From: JANNBN01 sp031430595
GTDB taxonomy: Bacteria > Actinomycetota > Acidimicrobiia > Acidimicrobiales > JANYDT01
Direction: 5' to 3'
Assembly (NCBI GenBank): GCA_031430595.1
Contig: JANPBU010000016.1
Span: forward strand, 1 to 64,000
DNA length: 64,000 bases
Part shown: in pieces, positions 1 to 11,100 of the stretch
Position numbering within the stretch: position 1 is the stretch's first letter
Layout of the letters: each line of letters starts with the position of its first letter
Notes under the pieces: model-generated
The model's database searches: none
Told to the model about the DNA's origin: nothing
Seen by the model: the letters and a program-made list of their open reading frames with translations, nothing else
Program-made: the position numbers and the translations under genes

Positions 1-162
1 GGATGAGAACTCGCCGCAACCAGGACACGGGGCCTTGGTCCGAGTCGCTATGACTTCAACGGCTAGTTCGTTGTCCGATTCGGTGGCGTGCAGCACGGTG
101 TACTCGGATAAGCCCGTCAACACGCGCACAAGCGTCTCGCAAGCAATAGCATCAGAACTCAT
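1..162 (-). CDS. ISL3 family transposase, N-terminal 54 residues (partial)
   Basis: Reading the minus strand from the ATG at 162 gives an open frame to the window edge. It begins MSSDAIACETLVRVLTGL and reaches a zinc-knuckle-like CPGCGEFSS at residues 46-54. A short N-terminal region followed by CPxCG is the usual start of ISL3 transposases (zf-ISL3 domain), which cut and paste DNA through a later DDE domain. The catalytic part lies outside the window. The gene reads away from the Rhs array and has probably truncated the last Rhs copy. The identification rests on the short N-terminus only. Confidence 0.6.
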   Translation of the reverse strand, partial: MSSDAIACETLVRVLTGLSEYTVLHATESDNELAVEVIATRTKAPCPGCGEFSS

Positions 163-222
163 CTGGGGTCTTCCGGTTGGAGGTGTGAGAATCACCAGCC
201 TGGAAGACCCAGACCCTCAAAC
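1..222 (-). mobile_element. End of an ISL3-like insertion sequence (runs off window)
   Basis: The minus strand holds the 5' end of an ISL3-type transposase gene directly next to a truncated Rhs repeat. Rhs homology stops near 230-235, so the IS terminus is probably within about 195-222, where the minus strand carries a GGGTCTGGGTCTTCC-like stretch. The second terminus and any target duplication lie outside the window, so the exact boundary is inferred. Confidence 0.5.
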
Positions 223-227
223 GCGGA

Positions 228-505
228 TCACTGCCGCGCCAACCGCGAAGAGCCGTCATAACCATACGTAAACACACCAGCACCAGTGTTACCCGGCTGT
301 GTCACCGTCGTCGAAGCCACCGTCGAATCCGTATTGTACGCGTACTGACGGCGAGACAACGTCACAGCCCCACCAGTCTTCACATGATCATCCGTCGGAC
401 GACCAAGATCATCATACGTATACTTGCGATTCACACCCTGCGGATAACTCACCGTATCCAACTCACCAGACGCCAACCACCCGTAAGACGTCGTTGCCGG
501 TCCCT
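228..505 (-). pseudogene. Truncated third copy of the Rhs/YD-repeat core
   Basis: The minus-strand translation contains TTSYGWLASGELDTVSYP, a YTYDDLGR motif and an RRQYAYNTDSTVAS-like stretch. It lines up with the YD-repeat core of the giant gene (roughly 7200-7480) and with the second copy (roughly 3040-3330). Homology begins abruptly just after the stop of the lipoprotein gene and ends near 235, where the sequence changes to the putative IS end. There is no start codon of its own. This is best read as a displaced orphan Rhs module whose remaining core and tail were lost to, or lie beyond, the insertion sequence. Confidence 0.75.
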
Positions 506-526
506 TCCAACGAACCAGCAGAAACG

Positions 527-1372
527 TCACCTCGACAGGCTCTTGACCGCATCATAGAAGTCGAGGTAATCGCGAGGTCCGAAACCCTGCAGATCCGTTG
601 ACCGAATCAAAAGGGTTTGATTCGACTTCACAGCTTTCAAACCCTTCCAACGAGGATCAGAAACTACCAAACTGGGAACCCCCGCATCGGAAAAAGTATT
701 TGAGAAAAAAATGACATCTGGATCGACCACAACAAGTTCATCCAGACTCAAGGCTAAAACTGCCTTGTCGGTCAACCCATCAATGCCAACGACAAAAAGC
801 TTTTCCAGTACCTGATATCCTTCACCTGGAGCTATTGCTTGATTTATAAAATAAAATTGTTCGCCCTCATCTGAGCCATTAATCCAAACAGCAGTCATTT
901 TCCCGTCACCAGGCGGAACGGCAGACCGTTCGGCCTCCTTGAGTTGTCCTATCAACCGCTTTGCCTCGACTTCTCGGTCAACTGCGTTCCCAATCTTCTG
1001 AATATCAAGGTAAAGATCGGGCAGCCCCTGATCACCCAACAGCAAAACTTTCAACCCCTTCGGAAGATCCAAAGAACTAGGTCCATAACCCGGTCTAGGC
1101 CCAATATCCACGACCAAGTCAGCATCACCCGTTGCTAGATACTCACTCAGACCCTTATGTGGATCCGGATCCTTATAGGTCGACCCATAAATAGGAAAAA
1201 ACTTGGCATCCACACCAAGACCATCAAAAATCTGCGCACACCGAGTAGTCAAACAAACAGGCCTCACCGACGGACCCCCCGAAGAACCACCAGAATCCGC
1301 AGAACCGCATGAACCCAACAAAACCGCAACCAACAACCAACCAAAAATAGACCGAAAAGAAAAAACTTTCAC
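527..1372 (-). CDS. Lipoprotein with periplasmic-binding-protein fold, coupled to orphan Rhs module
   Basis: The product has 281 residues. The GTG start at 1372 overlaps the stop of the upstream Rhs module by 4 nt (GTGA), which suggests translational coupling. A hydrophobic signal ends in a lipobox (LLGSC, cysteine near residue 22). The mature part resembles cobalamin/siderophore-type (BtuF/TroA-like) binding proteins: a DADLVVDIG segment, then a DPDVIFFSN segment, and near the end a DPRWKGLKAVKSNQTLLI stretch typical of this fold. No permease or ATPase is nearby. Its position straight after a polymorphic-toxin tail is where an immunity protein normally sits, so it may be a membrane-anchored immunity protein rather than an uptake protein. 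That role is inference; the lipoprotein call is firm. Confidence 0.7.
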   Translation of the reverse strand: MKVFSFRSIFGWLLVAVLLGSCGSADSGGSSGGPSVRPVCLTTRCAQIFDGLGVDAKFFPIYGSTYKDPDPHKGLSEYLATGDADLVVDIGPRPGYGPSSLDLPKGLKVLLLGDQGLPDLYLDIQKIGNAVDREVEAKRLIGQLKEAERSAVPPGDGKMTAVWINGSDEGEQFYFINQAIAPGEGYQVLEKLFVVGIDGLTDKAVLALSLDELVVVDPDVIFFSNTFSDAGVPSLVVSDPRWKGLKAVKSNQTLLIRSTDLQGFGPRDYLDFYDAVKSLSR

Positions 1373-4280
1373 TTGCCGACCCTCTCTGTCAACACAATCC
1401 CCTGAGAAACGCCCCCGCCAATACCTTTCCCCCCAGCAGAAAGTGCCGCCGACCAAACCCAATCCTTAGGATCAGGAGGCACCGTCGTGACCCCCGTCGC
1501 CGGATCAAACCCGATAGATAGGCAGATCTGAAGCGATCCAAGCGCTGAACCAGTCAAGCAAGCATTCCAACCCAACGACTGCTCAATAGTCGTCGCGTTG
1601 CTGACCACCCTCGACGGGCCAACACCCGCACTCACCTGAAGCCCAACCGAATAACCAATCGACTTCGTTTTAAATTTCTGTCCACCGACGTCAAGATCAC
1701 AAGTCTGGGCCTCGGCCCCGACAATAAGAGAAACACCCACACCAACACACGTCCCCTGCGTCGGCGCAGCCCGCTTCCCAGCCAACATCGCTCGAGCATC
1801 TCCTGCCATTTTATCTCGAATTTCGAGGATTAGTTTTGCCCATTGTTCCCTCGTGAGTGATGGCGAGATCGATTTGGGCATCGTTTTCTTCTTGACCTCT
1901 TCGGCTTGTCTATTCCGCTCAGCCGAGGTCATATCCAAACACTGATAAATGTTCTGATCGCCCTTCGGATACGGCTTCCCGTTCTCGTCGAGATAACAAT
2001 TCCCATTCGCATCCATGAACCGTCTCGTATCAACCGGCCGCGGAACCGAAAAAGAGTTCGACACGGGACCGGGACCCGCTGTCGAAGCAGATGGCCCAGA
2101 ACCGGAAGTCGTCGTTGTCCCCGCAGCAAGATCGTCAAACGAAACGCGACTCGTGCCAGCCGCCGTCGAAATGGCGACTCCCACGTCGTTCGATACCCAG
2201 ATCACAGCATTCCCCTCTTCGTCGTCATAAATGTCAACAACAGGGTCACGATCGCCTCGTTGGTATTTGTCGTTGAACGAATCGGCCGGGTCGTCATACA
2301 ACTCACCCGTCTGTCGCAAATACGCTGACTGGCACGCGTTATCGCAACCCGCAGGCGCAGCAACCCTGCCAGTCGGATCGTTGTACTTCAACGGGTTGTT
2401 AAGACCGTATGTGTACCTGTTAAGGGTCGCGTAGGCGCCGACCTCACCCGGGTACGTGTCACGTGCGGTGAACGTCCCAGTGTTCGGCTGGTACCAGCGG
2501 GCGGCCATCCATACCAAACCGGTTGTTGGGTCAGTCCAGTCACCCTGAAACCCGACCGCCGGAGTAGAACCCGTGGTCCCGAGTGCTTTGCCCCACGGAT
2601 CCCGTACCGTGCTGTCAGCTATCACACCGGTTGTTGGGTTCAACGTAAACGAAACGTCACCATGACGATCGACACCAGCCAACACCAGAGTTCCACTACG
2701 AACCACACCGTAAAGGTTCCCACCCGGAGACCGCCTATACGTTGCTACCCCGTCAGACACCGGATCAGTCTCCACACCCGCATAACTAAACGATGTGGTC
2801 GCACCCTGAGTCCTTGTTGTGACCCTATCCAAACTGTCATACGCATACGTCACAGCACCAGCCTGCGTCAAACGATCCAAACCATCATGCGCATACGACG
2901 CAGCGCCGGTACCCGTCGTCGAAGCAAGCGTTCCACGCGCCGACCAGTTATAACTCGTACCCGCACCCGAAACCAGCCGGTTCCGTGCGTCGAACGTCGA
3001 GACCTGACCATCAGCCAACGTTCGGTTCCCAGCAGCGTCAAACCCGTATGTTTTCGTGACACCACCAACCGTCGAAGACGTGAGCCTCGCTCCCTCGTCG
3101 TTTCCGTACGTGTACGAACCCGACGCAGGATTCCCAGCCTGAGAAACGATCGAGGTTGCTAACGTCGAATCGGTGTTGTAACCGTACTGGCGTTGCGACA
3201 ACACCGTGCTTGCCGAATTCTTCACAACATCATTCGTCGCCCGACCCAAATCATCATAGGTGTACTTGCGGTTCACACCCGCAGGATACGAAACCGAATC
3301 CAACTCACCCGAACCCAACCACCCATACGACGTGGTCGTTCCGCCCGACGTCACACTGGTCAAATCAGACCTGTTGTTATAAGAGAAGCTCGACGTACCT
3401 GATGCATCGGTACGTGTTGTCATACGACCCACAATGTCGAACCCGAACGTCGAAGCACCTTGGGGCCCGGTAGACCCCGACAACAAACCACGACTGTCAT
3501 ACGTGAACTCCTGCGAACCGGCAGATGTCATCCTGGACCCGACATCAAACAAGAACGACCTCGACGCCGTGGTTACCCCAGCACCGGACCCTGACTCGGA
3601 AGTGAGACGACCCTGCCCATCAAACACCCGAGAAACCGTCACACCACCAGGCCGGGTCTCACCCGTTGCCAAACCACCCGCATCATACGTTGTCGTCCAC
3701 GTCCGATCCGTGGCCGCTGGGAATGTTGGGGTAGACGGCTCCACCAGCGACGACATCAACCCCCAGTTGTTATACGTCAATGTTTGTCACATTGTTGCGA
3801 GCATCTTTCACGTTCACGAGGTTCCCAACATCAAACCCAGCCTCAGAAACCGCCGTCGCAGGCACACCGGTAGTACCAATATCCGTCGTTGATTTCACCA
3901 GGCGGTTGAGCTTGTCGTAATCAAACGTGTCCGTTGCACCATTCGCCCGTTTATGGGTTCTGCGGTTACCTACCCAAGCATACGTGAACTCGTCAGTCGC
4001 AATGTTTGCGGTACCCGCACTATTCTGTTCGTGCTGCCGAATAGTTCGCCCGGCATCGTCATACTCAAACCGTGAACGGCGAACACCAGCCACCACAACC
4101 GTGTCAGCCCACCCAGTATTCGGAAGATACGTGAACTGGGTAACCGCGCCCGTTGCGTCAGTAACCGACACCGGTTGACCCGTCGCATTAGACGCCGTGA
4201 CCGTATCCTTCCCCGCCGCATCACGCACCAACACCCGGCTCCCCAAATCATCATAATCAAACGTCGTTGTTGCAACCTGC
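1369..4280 (-). pseudogene. Orphan Rhs core plus alternative C-terminal tail, frameshifted
   Basis: This is a displaced copy of the 3' part of the giant Rhs gene without its own start. Homology starts at an ATTTFDYDDLG motif next to the stop of the preceding gene and runs through YD repeats to the Rhs core signature (VGFQGDWTDPTTGLVWMAA, then GLNNPLKYNDPTGR, near 2362). An extra base near 3775-3780 compared with the giant gene (minus strand) shifts the frame, so the first ~500 bases and the rest are read in different frames. After the core lies a tail of about 330 residues unlike that of the giant protein, with a glycine-rich beta-like segment containing VGVGVSLIVGAEAQTC. I do not recognise a toxin family. 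The tail is intact to its stop and coupled to the lipoprotein gene, so the module could act as a recombination donor for the main gene. Confidence 0.75.
2362..4280 (-). repeat. Rhs core direct repeat, copy 2
   Basis: About 1.9 kb matches 6522-8440 at a constant offset of 4,160 bases, with long identical stretches (for example around 2440-2510 versus 6600-6670). Both copies stop matching at the DPTGR end of the Rhs core. Confidence 0.85.
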
Positions 4281-4862
4281 CTACGAATAGTTCGACCGAA
4301 ACGCCGCTTCATCCTCGGAAGAGAGCGTTCCCTTCGACATCCCAAGCGTCTGCTTAAGCTCCTGTAGGACTGGATGAAACGGAACCTCGGGACAATTAAG
4401 TGGCACAGGGCACGCAGTTCCGACCACTGCGAGCTCCCAGTCCCGATCTGCCCAACAACCCCACGAGCCCGACGACCCGGCAAAAACCCGGCTCGAAGCC
4501 ACAGATGTGTAGCTTCGAAGGACTTCACCATCGGGCTCATAGTTGAGCCGCGACCAAAGTAACGCAGGCTCGATGGGCAAATCGAAACGAAACCCGGGGA
4601 CGAGGTCGTCGTCGTTCGCGCGTCGAAGAAGCACACAGCACCACTTGTCACTGAAAAAGCCACCGAGACGATTGAGTACATGAGCGAAGACTCCCCCAAC
4701 AGCACGAATTGAGTCCGTTGCGACAAACGAATCAATTGGTTTGTGAAAAACCTGAGCCGGCAATTCCCGATTAAGCACGAAAACCTTCTGGGCGACTGTG
4801 ACAGCCTCAAACAGCTCGGACCCGAGCAGAAAACGCCCTGTAACTCTCCACTCGTCACTCAT
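4281..4862 (-). CDS. Hypothetical 193-residue protein inside Rhs array, possible immunity protein
   Basis: The ATG at 4862 gives a soluble protein without signal peptide or membrane segment. It has many tryptophans and aromatic residues (for example DKWCCVLLRR, SGSWGCWADRDWE) and an acidic C-terminal third. I do not recognise the family. It lies between the small gene after the giant toxin and the junction with the orphan Rhs module. Its stop (TAG at 4281-4283) is exactly where Rhs homology begins, as expected if it is the downstream cargo of an earlier core-tail-immunity module. The gene is compact and intact. Immunity function is inferred from position only. Confidence 0.6.
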   Translation of the reverse strand: MSDEWRVTGRFLLGSELFEAVTVAQKVFVLNRELPAQVFHKPIDSFVATDSIRAVGGVFAHVLNRLGGFFSDKWCCVLLRRANDDDLVPGFRFDLPIEPALLWSRLNYEPDGEVLRSYTSVASSRVFAGSSGSWGCWADRDWELAVVGTACPVPLNCPEVPFHPVLQELKQTLGMSKGTLSSEDEAAFRSNYS

Positions 4863-4897
4863 CCGCTAATCCAAATCATTAAGTTGGGCTAGCCAAA

Positions 4898-5134
4898 TCA
4901 GTCATCAACAAGAAACTCCTCAACAAGTTCACGCTCCGTCAATGCAGCATGAACCCGAAGAACACCCAAGAGCTCCTCACGATTCAATCCAGTAGTTGCC
5001 CGATACGCCCACGTGGGCACACCATTTTCCAAACACTTCACTAAACACAAAACGTCCGTTGGTGTCCAACCGGGCTCCAAGGGATAAATCTCCAGCCCAC
5101 GCAACACTTCACCAATATCAACACGATTTTCCAT
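4898..5134 (-). CDS. Small acidic protein directly downstream of giant Rhs toxin, putative immunity protein
   Basis: A 78-residue protein starts at an ATG only 6 nt after the stop of the giant Rhs gene, with a purine-rich AAAGAAG ribosome-binding region overlapping the end of that gene. It is acidic, especially at its C-terminus (ERELVEEFLVDD), while the toxin tail is strongly basic. That charge pairing is common for cognate toxin and immunity proteins. No family is recognised. It is cytoplasmic (no signal). Being co-transcribed and in the immediate downstream position makes it the best candidate for immunity to the giant protein's tail. Confidence 0.65.
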   Translation of the reverse strand: MENRVDIGEVLRGLEIYPLEPGWTPTDVLCLVKCLENGVPTWAYRATTGLNREELLGVLRVHAALTERELVEEFLVDD

Positions 5135-5140
5135 TGACTA

Positions 5141-8100
5141 TTACTTCTTTCTTTTGTTTGGATTTCCTCGACGGCGAGCATCAGCCTTTTCGCCGCCTTT
5201 GTCAGTCGAGCGTCTTCTGTTTCCTGCTTCGTGCTTAGCCTCAGTCGAAGGTCGAGCATTCTTTGTGTGTTCTGCCTCACCCTTCGGGTCCTTTTTGCAC
5301 GCATTGTGGACCAGCACAGCGTCAGTCCCAAAGAGCACATGATATGTGTGCAGGCCTTCAACCGTAAGGTTGTAGGCAGACCCCCGACCTACCGAACCGT
5401 CAAGCACCCCAACCACCACTCGACGACCGCCAGCGGTCAGCGCATAGTCCCCAGCATCAAGCTGATCAGCGCGTTGCCATTCCTGGTCGGTGTCGTTCCA
5501 GAACGGATGATCTTCCGTCGTACGAACGACGTCCCCGTCGATCTCCAACCGGACAAGGTCATCATCGTGAACCCAAGCATGAGTGACAGCCCGAGCAGAC
5601 ACCTCCCTAGTATCCGGGTCTTGAGCAACGACAATGTCACCAACCACAACCAGGCTGATGGACTTCACCGAACCATTGGCCATCAGCACGGCTGTCTCAC
5701 CACCAAATGAACAAGCCGCATCCACAGCGTCGTCAGCCGCGCTTCCTGGTTTGGCTGCACCTTCGCCTTCGGGTACTTTCGCAACGAATTTATCGGCGAG
5801 TTTTTTTGCTGCGACAGCCTGAAGAACACTTGACGTCACAACGCCGGTAGCCCTGGCGCACTCCTCAGATTTCTTCGAACACTGCTCAGCCATCCCAAGC
5901 ATCGCAGCAGGCATCAATGCCACCGAATTTAGAGTCTCGGTCATCATGCAATCAAGAAACTCCGACCCGAAACACTTCTTAATCGACCCCAACGTACCCG
6001 TGACCGTGCCCCACAAAGCCTCACCAAAACCCTTCATGAACGCACTCGCATGCCTCCCACAATTCTTTGACCCCCAGAAGTAGCAGGCAGAAACTTTCAC
6101 CTGCCCAGCGGCGATCGACCCTAACGCACCCCAATCAATCTTCACCTTGCCTGAACCAATCACCGTCTCATCGAAACCAAACACACCGTTTCGGTTCCCG
6201 ACCACAGTATTCCCGTTACCGATAACAAAGTTCCAGTCACCACGAACCTGGTTCCCTTGCCCAATCACCACCCCACCCTGACCAACAACAGTATTCTCGT
6301 GCCCTAAAACCAACACGTTGCTACCAGTCACGGCATTAAAAGAACCAACAACCACGTTCGCGTTACCAGCAACCGAGTTATTTTCACCACTCAACAAATT
6401 GTTGTTGCCCCACGCAGCGTTACCGCTCGACCCTGGAGTAAATACGTTGTCGTCACCATACGAAAAATTGAAGGCACTATCCACAGTCCCATTCAGGTAC
6501 TGCATGATATTGCCAGCGCTAAACCGACCCGTCGGATCATGAAACATAAGCGGGTTGTTTAGCCCGTATGTGTACCGGTTCAACGTCGCATACGCACCGA
6601 CCTCACCCGGGTACGTGTCACGTGCGGTGAACGTCCCAGTGTTCGGCTGGTACCAGCGTGCCGCCATCCACACCAACCCAGACGTCGGGTCAGTCCAATC
6701 ACCCTGAAACCCGACCGCAGGAGTAGTGCCGGTAGTGCCCAACGCTTTGCCCCACGGATCACGAACCACCGAATCCGCTATCACACCGGTTGTTGGGTTC
6801 AACGTAAACGAAACGTCACCATGACGATCAACACCAGCCAACACCAACGAACCACCACGAACTACACCGTAAAGGTTCCCACCCGGAGACCGCTTGTATG
6901 TTGCTACCCCATCAGACACCGGATCAGTCTCCACACCCGCATAACCGAACGATGTGGCAGCACCCTGGGTTCTTGTTGTGACCCTATCCAAACTGTCATA
7001 CGCATACGTCACAGCACCAGCCTGCGTTAAACGATCCAAACCATCATGGGCATAAGCTGCCGCGCCGGTACCCGTCGAAGACGACAGGGTCCCACGCGCC
7101 GACCAGTTGTAACCGGTACCCGCACCCGAAACCAGGCGGTTCCTGGCATCGTAAACAAACGACTGACCATCAGCCAACGTCCGGTTGCCTGCAGCGTCAT
7201 ACCCAAACGATTTTGTGACACCACCAACCGTCGAAGTGGTGAGTCTTGCACCTTTGTCGTATCCGTACGTGTACGAACCCGACGCAGGATTCCCCGCCTG
7301 AGAAACGATCGAGGTTGCTAACGTCGAATCGGTGTTGTAACCGTACTGGCGTTGAGACAACACCGTACTTGCCGAATTCTTCACCACATCATTCGTCGCC
7401 CGACCCAAATCATCATACGTGTACTTGCGGTTCACACCCGCAGGATACAAAACCGAATCCAACTCACCCGACCCCAACCACGAATACCCGGTCGTTGACC
7501 CGCCAGTCGTAACACTGGTCAGATCGGACCGGTTGTTATACCCGAACGATGTTGTGCCAGACGCATCGGTACGAGTCGACATACGACCCACAATATCGAA
7601 CCCGAACGACGAAACACCTTGGGGCCCGGTAGACCCCGCCAACAAACCACGACTGTCATACGTGAACTGCTGTGAACCGGCAGAAACCATCCTCGACCCG
7701 ACATCAAACCCGAACGACCTCGACGCCGACGTTGCACTTCCACCTGACCCTGTCTCGGACGTGAGACGGCCCTGACCGTCAAATGCCCGTGACACGGTCA
7801 CACCACCGGGGCGTGTTTCACCGGTAGCTAGACCACCAGCATCGTATGTAGTCGTCCATTGCCGGTCCGCGATGTTCGGGAATGTTGGTGTTGACGGTTC
7901 AGTAAGTGTGCCCATCAACCCCCAATTGTTATACGACATTGTCGTCACATTGCTGCGCGCATCTTTCACATTCACGAGGTTCCCACCAACATCAAACCCG
8001 GCCTCAGACACCGCCGTGGCAGCAACACCGGTAGTACCAATATCCGTTGTTGATTTCACCAAACGATTCACGACATCGAAATCGAAACTGTCAACAGCAC

Positions 8101-11100
8101 CATTCGGCCGTTTATGGGTTTTGCGGTTACCAACCCAGTCATACGTGAACTCATCCGACGCAATGTTCGTAGTACCCGCACTATTCTGCGCGTGCTGCCT
8201 GATAGTTCGACCGGCATCGTCATACTCAAACCTGGTACGACGCACACCAGCAACAACGACCGTGTCAGCCCACCCCGTATTAGGCAAATACGTGAATTGT
8301 GTGACCGCGTTTGTAGCGTCAGTAACGTTTACCGGTTGACCTGCAGCGTTCGACGCCGTGACCGTATCCTTCCCCGCCGGATCACGAACCAAAACTTGGT
8401 TACCCAAATCATCGTAATCAAACGTAGTGGTAGCTGTTTGTGTTGAAGAGCTCGAACCACCACTACCCACCAGAGGGCAGGTGTTCGTAGTCGCAACCTC
8501 AGTAGAGGTCAACGCCCTGTTGAACAAACAGGCGTCGTCAATCGTTCCGTTAAACAATTCCTGAGCAGTGTTCGGAACCGAATCATTCGCACCCCCACCC
8601 AATACAACAGCAGTAGTTGCGACCACCAGGTTCCCTGACTTTGCCGCGATCGCAACTTGCGTACCATTCAAGAAAATGCGCACATTTACACCGTCATAGG
8701 TTGCCGTGACATGCGACCACACACCAACCGGCAAAGTCCCACCAGCGACACCACCCAAACCGCCAACAGTTGTATTCACATAAAAACTCAATTGGGTGCC
8801 GTTAGTCGCAAAGAACCACTGGTCATCACCACCAGAACCGAACTGGCGTGAACCAATAGCATTCCAGCTACTAGTCAACGCTGCTGGTTTCACCCACGCA
8901 CTAAACGACATCGCTGCTGTTGTCGAATTGATCGAGGCCGATTGGGGTGCTCTCCCGTGCCCGTTCCCTGCACCGGTTAACACCAACCCCGACCCAGTCT
9001 TCCCGGTCCCAATCGTCGCCGCACCAACAAGCGACCCGGTATTTGCGTTCGGTGACGAGTCGTTCACGTTCCCTTCAAAATGATACTCCGCCACCAACGC
9101 CGGGTCAGGGCCACCGCCACCCGTTCCGGCCACCGATACCGCCAACGAACTCGTTCGCGTTCGTCCCAGTTTGTCGTAGGTGTACGTAGTGGGTACACCG
9201 TAGGCGTCAGTTGACGAGGTCATTTGGCTGGCGTCGTTGTAGGCCATGGCCTGCACCGCAGCCGGTTGACCAGCTACAGGAACAGGCGACGTCACCGTAC
9301 GCGTACGACCAAACGCATCAAACGTATTCGTCGTCGTCCTCGCCCGCCGATCCGTAGCCGTCAACGCATTATCGGCCAAATCGTACGTAAACGACTCAGT
9401 CGGTGTCACCCCACCATTCGTTGGGTACGTCACCCCACTCATCCGACCATACTGATCATAAGAACTCGAAGTCACAAGACTTCTCGGGTCCTTCCCATGC
9501 GTGACAGCACCGAACGTGTCATACCCCGACCTAGCAACCGCTGACACCGCCGTCGGGTTTCCACCATTCGCATCGAACACCGAAGCCAACACCGGTGTCG
9601 TCACCGAGACCGGACGGTCAGCAAGGTCGTAACCAGTAGTTGTCACATTCGCATTCGGGTTCGTTACACCCGTCAAACGACCCCACACATCGTACGTATA
9701 CGTTGTACCATTGTTCGAATTACCTGACGTCTTTGATGTTTCCAACTGACCAGTCGTCGCCTTGTAATTCATCGTTTCAACAAAATTACCGGTCGTTTTC
9801 GTTTTCACCCGGCCCTCAAAATCGTGCGTGAACGAGGTTGTGCGGCCAAGCTCTACCAGTGTTTCTGATTCCACGAACCCGGTTGGTTTAATCACCCTCG
9901 TCACCGTCGCGACACCACTGCCTGCGGTGCCGCGCTTCTCGGACGTGACCCGCCCAGCGTTGTCGTACACAAACTCGCCGAGCACCACGTTACGGTTCGC
10001 ACCGGTCAGCGGCGAGTACGCCAACATTTCACGTTTCGCCAACAGGTCGTCGGTACGCCACGTGTGTTTCACTTGACGGCCAAGGACGTCGGTTTCAGTA
10101 TCAACGAGTGGCAGTAGCGGGTCATATGTCGTGGTTTTCGACACGATCGGGCGGGTGGGGCCACCAACAACATCAAAATAGTTTTCGATAGTGACCGACA
10201 CCGGCAAATTACGATCGTTATACGCTGTACGTGTACGAACCAAACGTGGGTCAGTAACCAACACAACGTTACCTAACACGTCATACGCGGTCGCCGAAAC
10301 CTTCGCGCCGGTCGTCAACTGCGTAGGGCGATCCAAAAGGTCGTACACCGACGCCACATTCCGGGTCGCGTCGGCACCCGTCAGATCAGACACCGCAACA
10401 TTCGTCGCATTACCATTCGCATCAAACGTCGACACGGTCCGTTTCGTGTGCGTCACGTTTGAGACCGTATTCACAATGCCCGGCTCAGTTACCGCCGTTA
10501 CCCGTGACCTCACGTCATAGTCGATGGTTGTTATGCCAGTCACGACCCCTGCGAGTTCGCGTCCAACACTTTTCACCCGACCTATCTCATCGAACGTTGA
10601 CACCGTGACACCCTTAGCCGGGTCTTCAACACGTAACTGGTTACCGAGTTCGTCGTACTTGTAGTTAACGGTCACCCCCGTGCGGTCAGTGACCGACTTC
10701 AACGCCCCAAGCGGTGTTGCCCCGACTCCACCAACCGCCGGGTCGGTTACACCCGCATAGGCGTATACCCGAGAACTGTTTGCCTGGTCAGTCTCAGACG
10801 TCAAATTACCAGCGGCGTCATAGGTGTACTTCACTCGGAACGTTGGGTCGGTCGAACTAGCCGAACGTTCGTCACGGTACTCATCAACCAAATCAGTGCC
10901 CGCAATATACGTCCAGTACTGCGAACGGCCAAGCCACGCCCGCGTGCGCACCGTCGGATTACCCCGCACGTCGTTCGTGATCGTTGTGATGCGACCGGCA
11001 GGGTCAGTGATCTTATTCACGAAACCTTTCGCGTCGTACTCAAACTGCGTAAGCCTGGCTGGGGTCCCTGCGTCATAACGTTTCACTAACTGGTTACGGT

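Noticed and set aside
7872..8339. Plus-strand open frames antisense to the Rhs core
   Set aside because: The same antisense frames recur opposite each core copy because the cores are repeats. No independent start signals are seen.
2362..8440. Possible CRISPR or satellite array suggested by many short repeats
   Set aside because: The repeats are coding YD motifs of varying spacing, not identical repeats with regular spacers.
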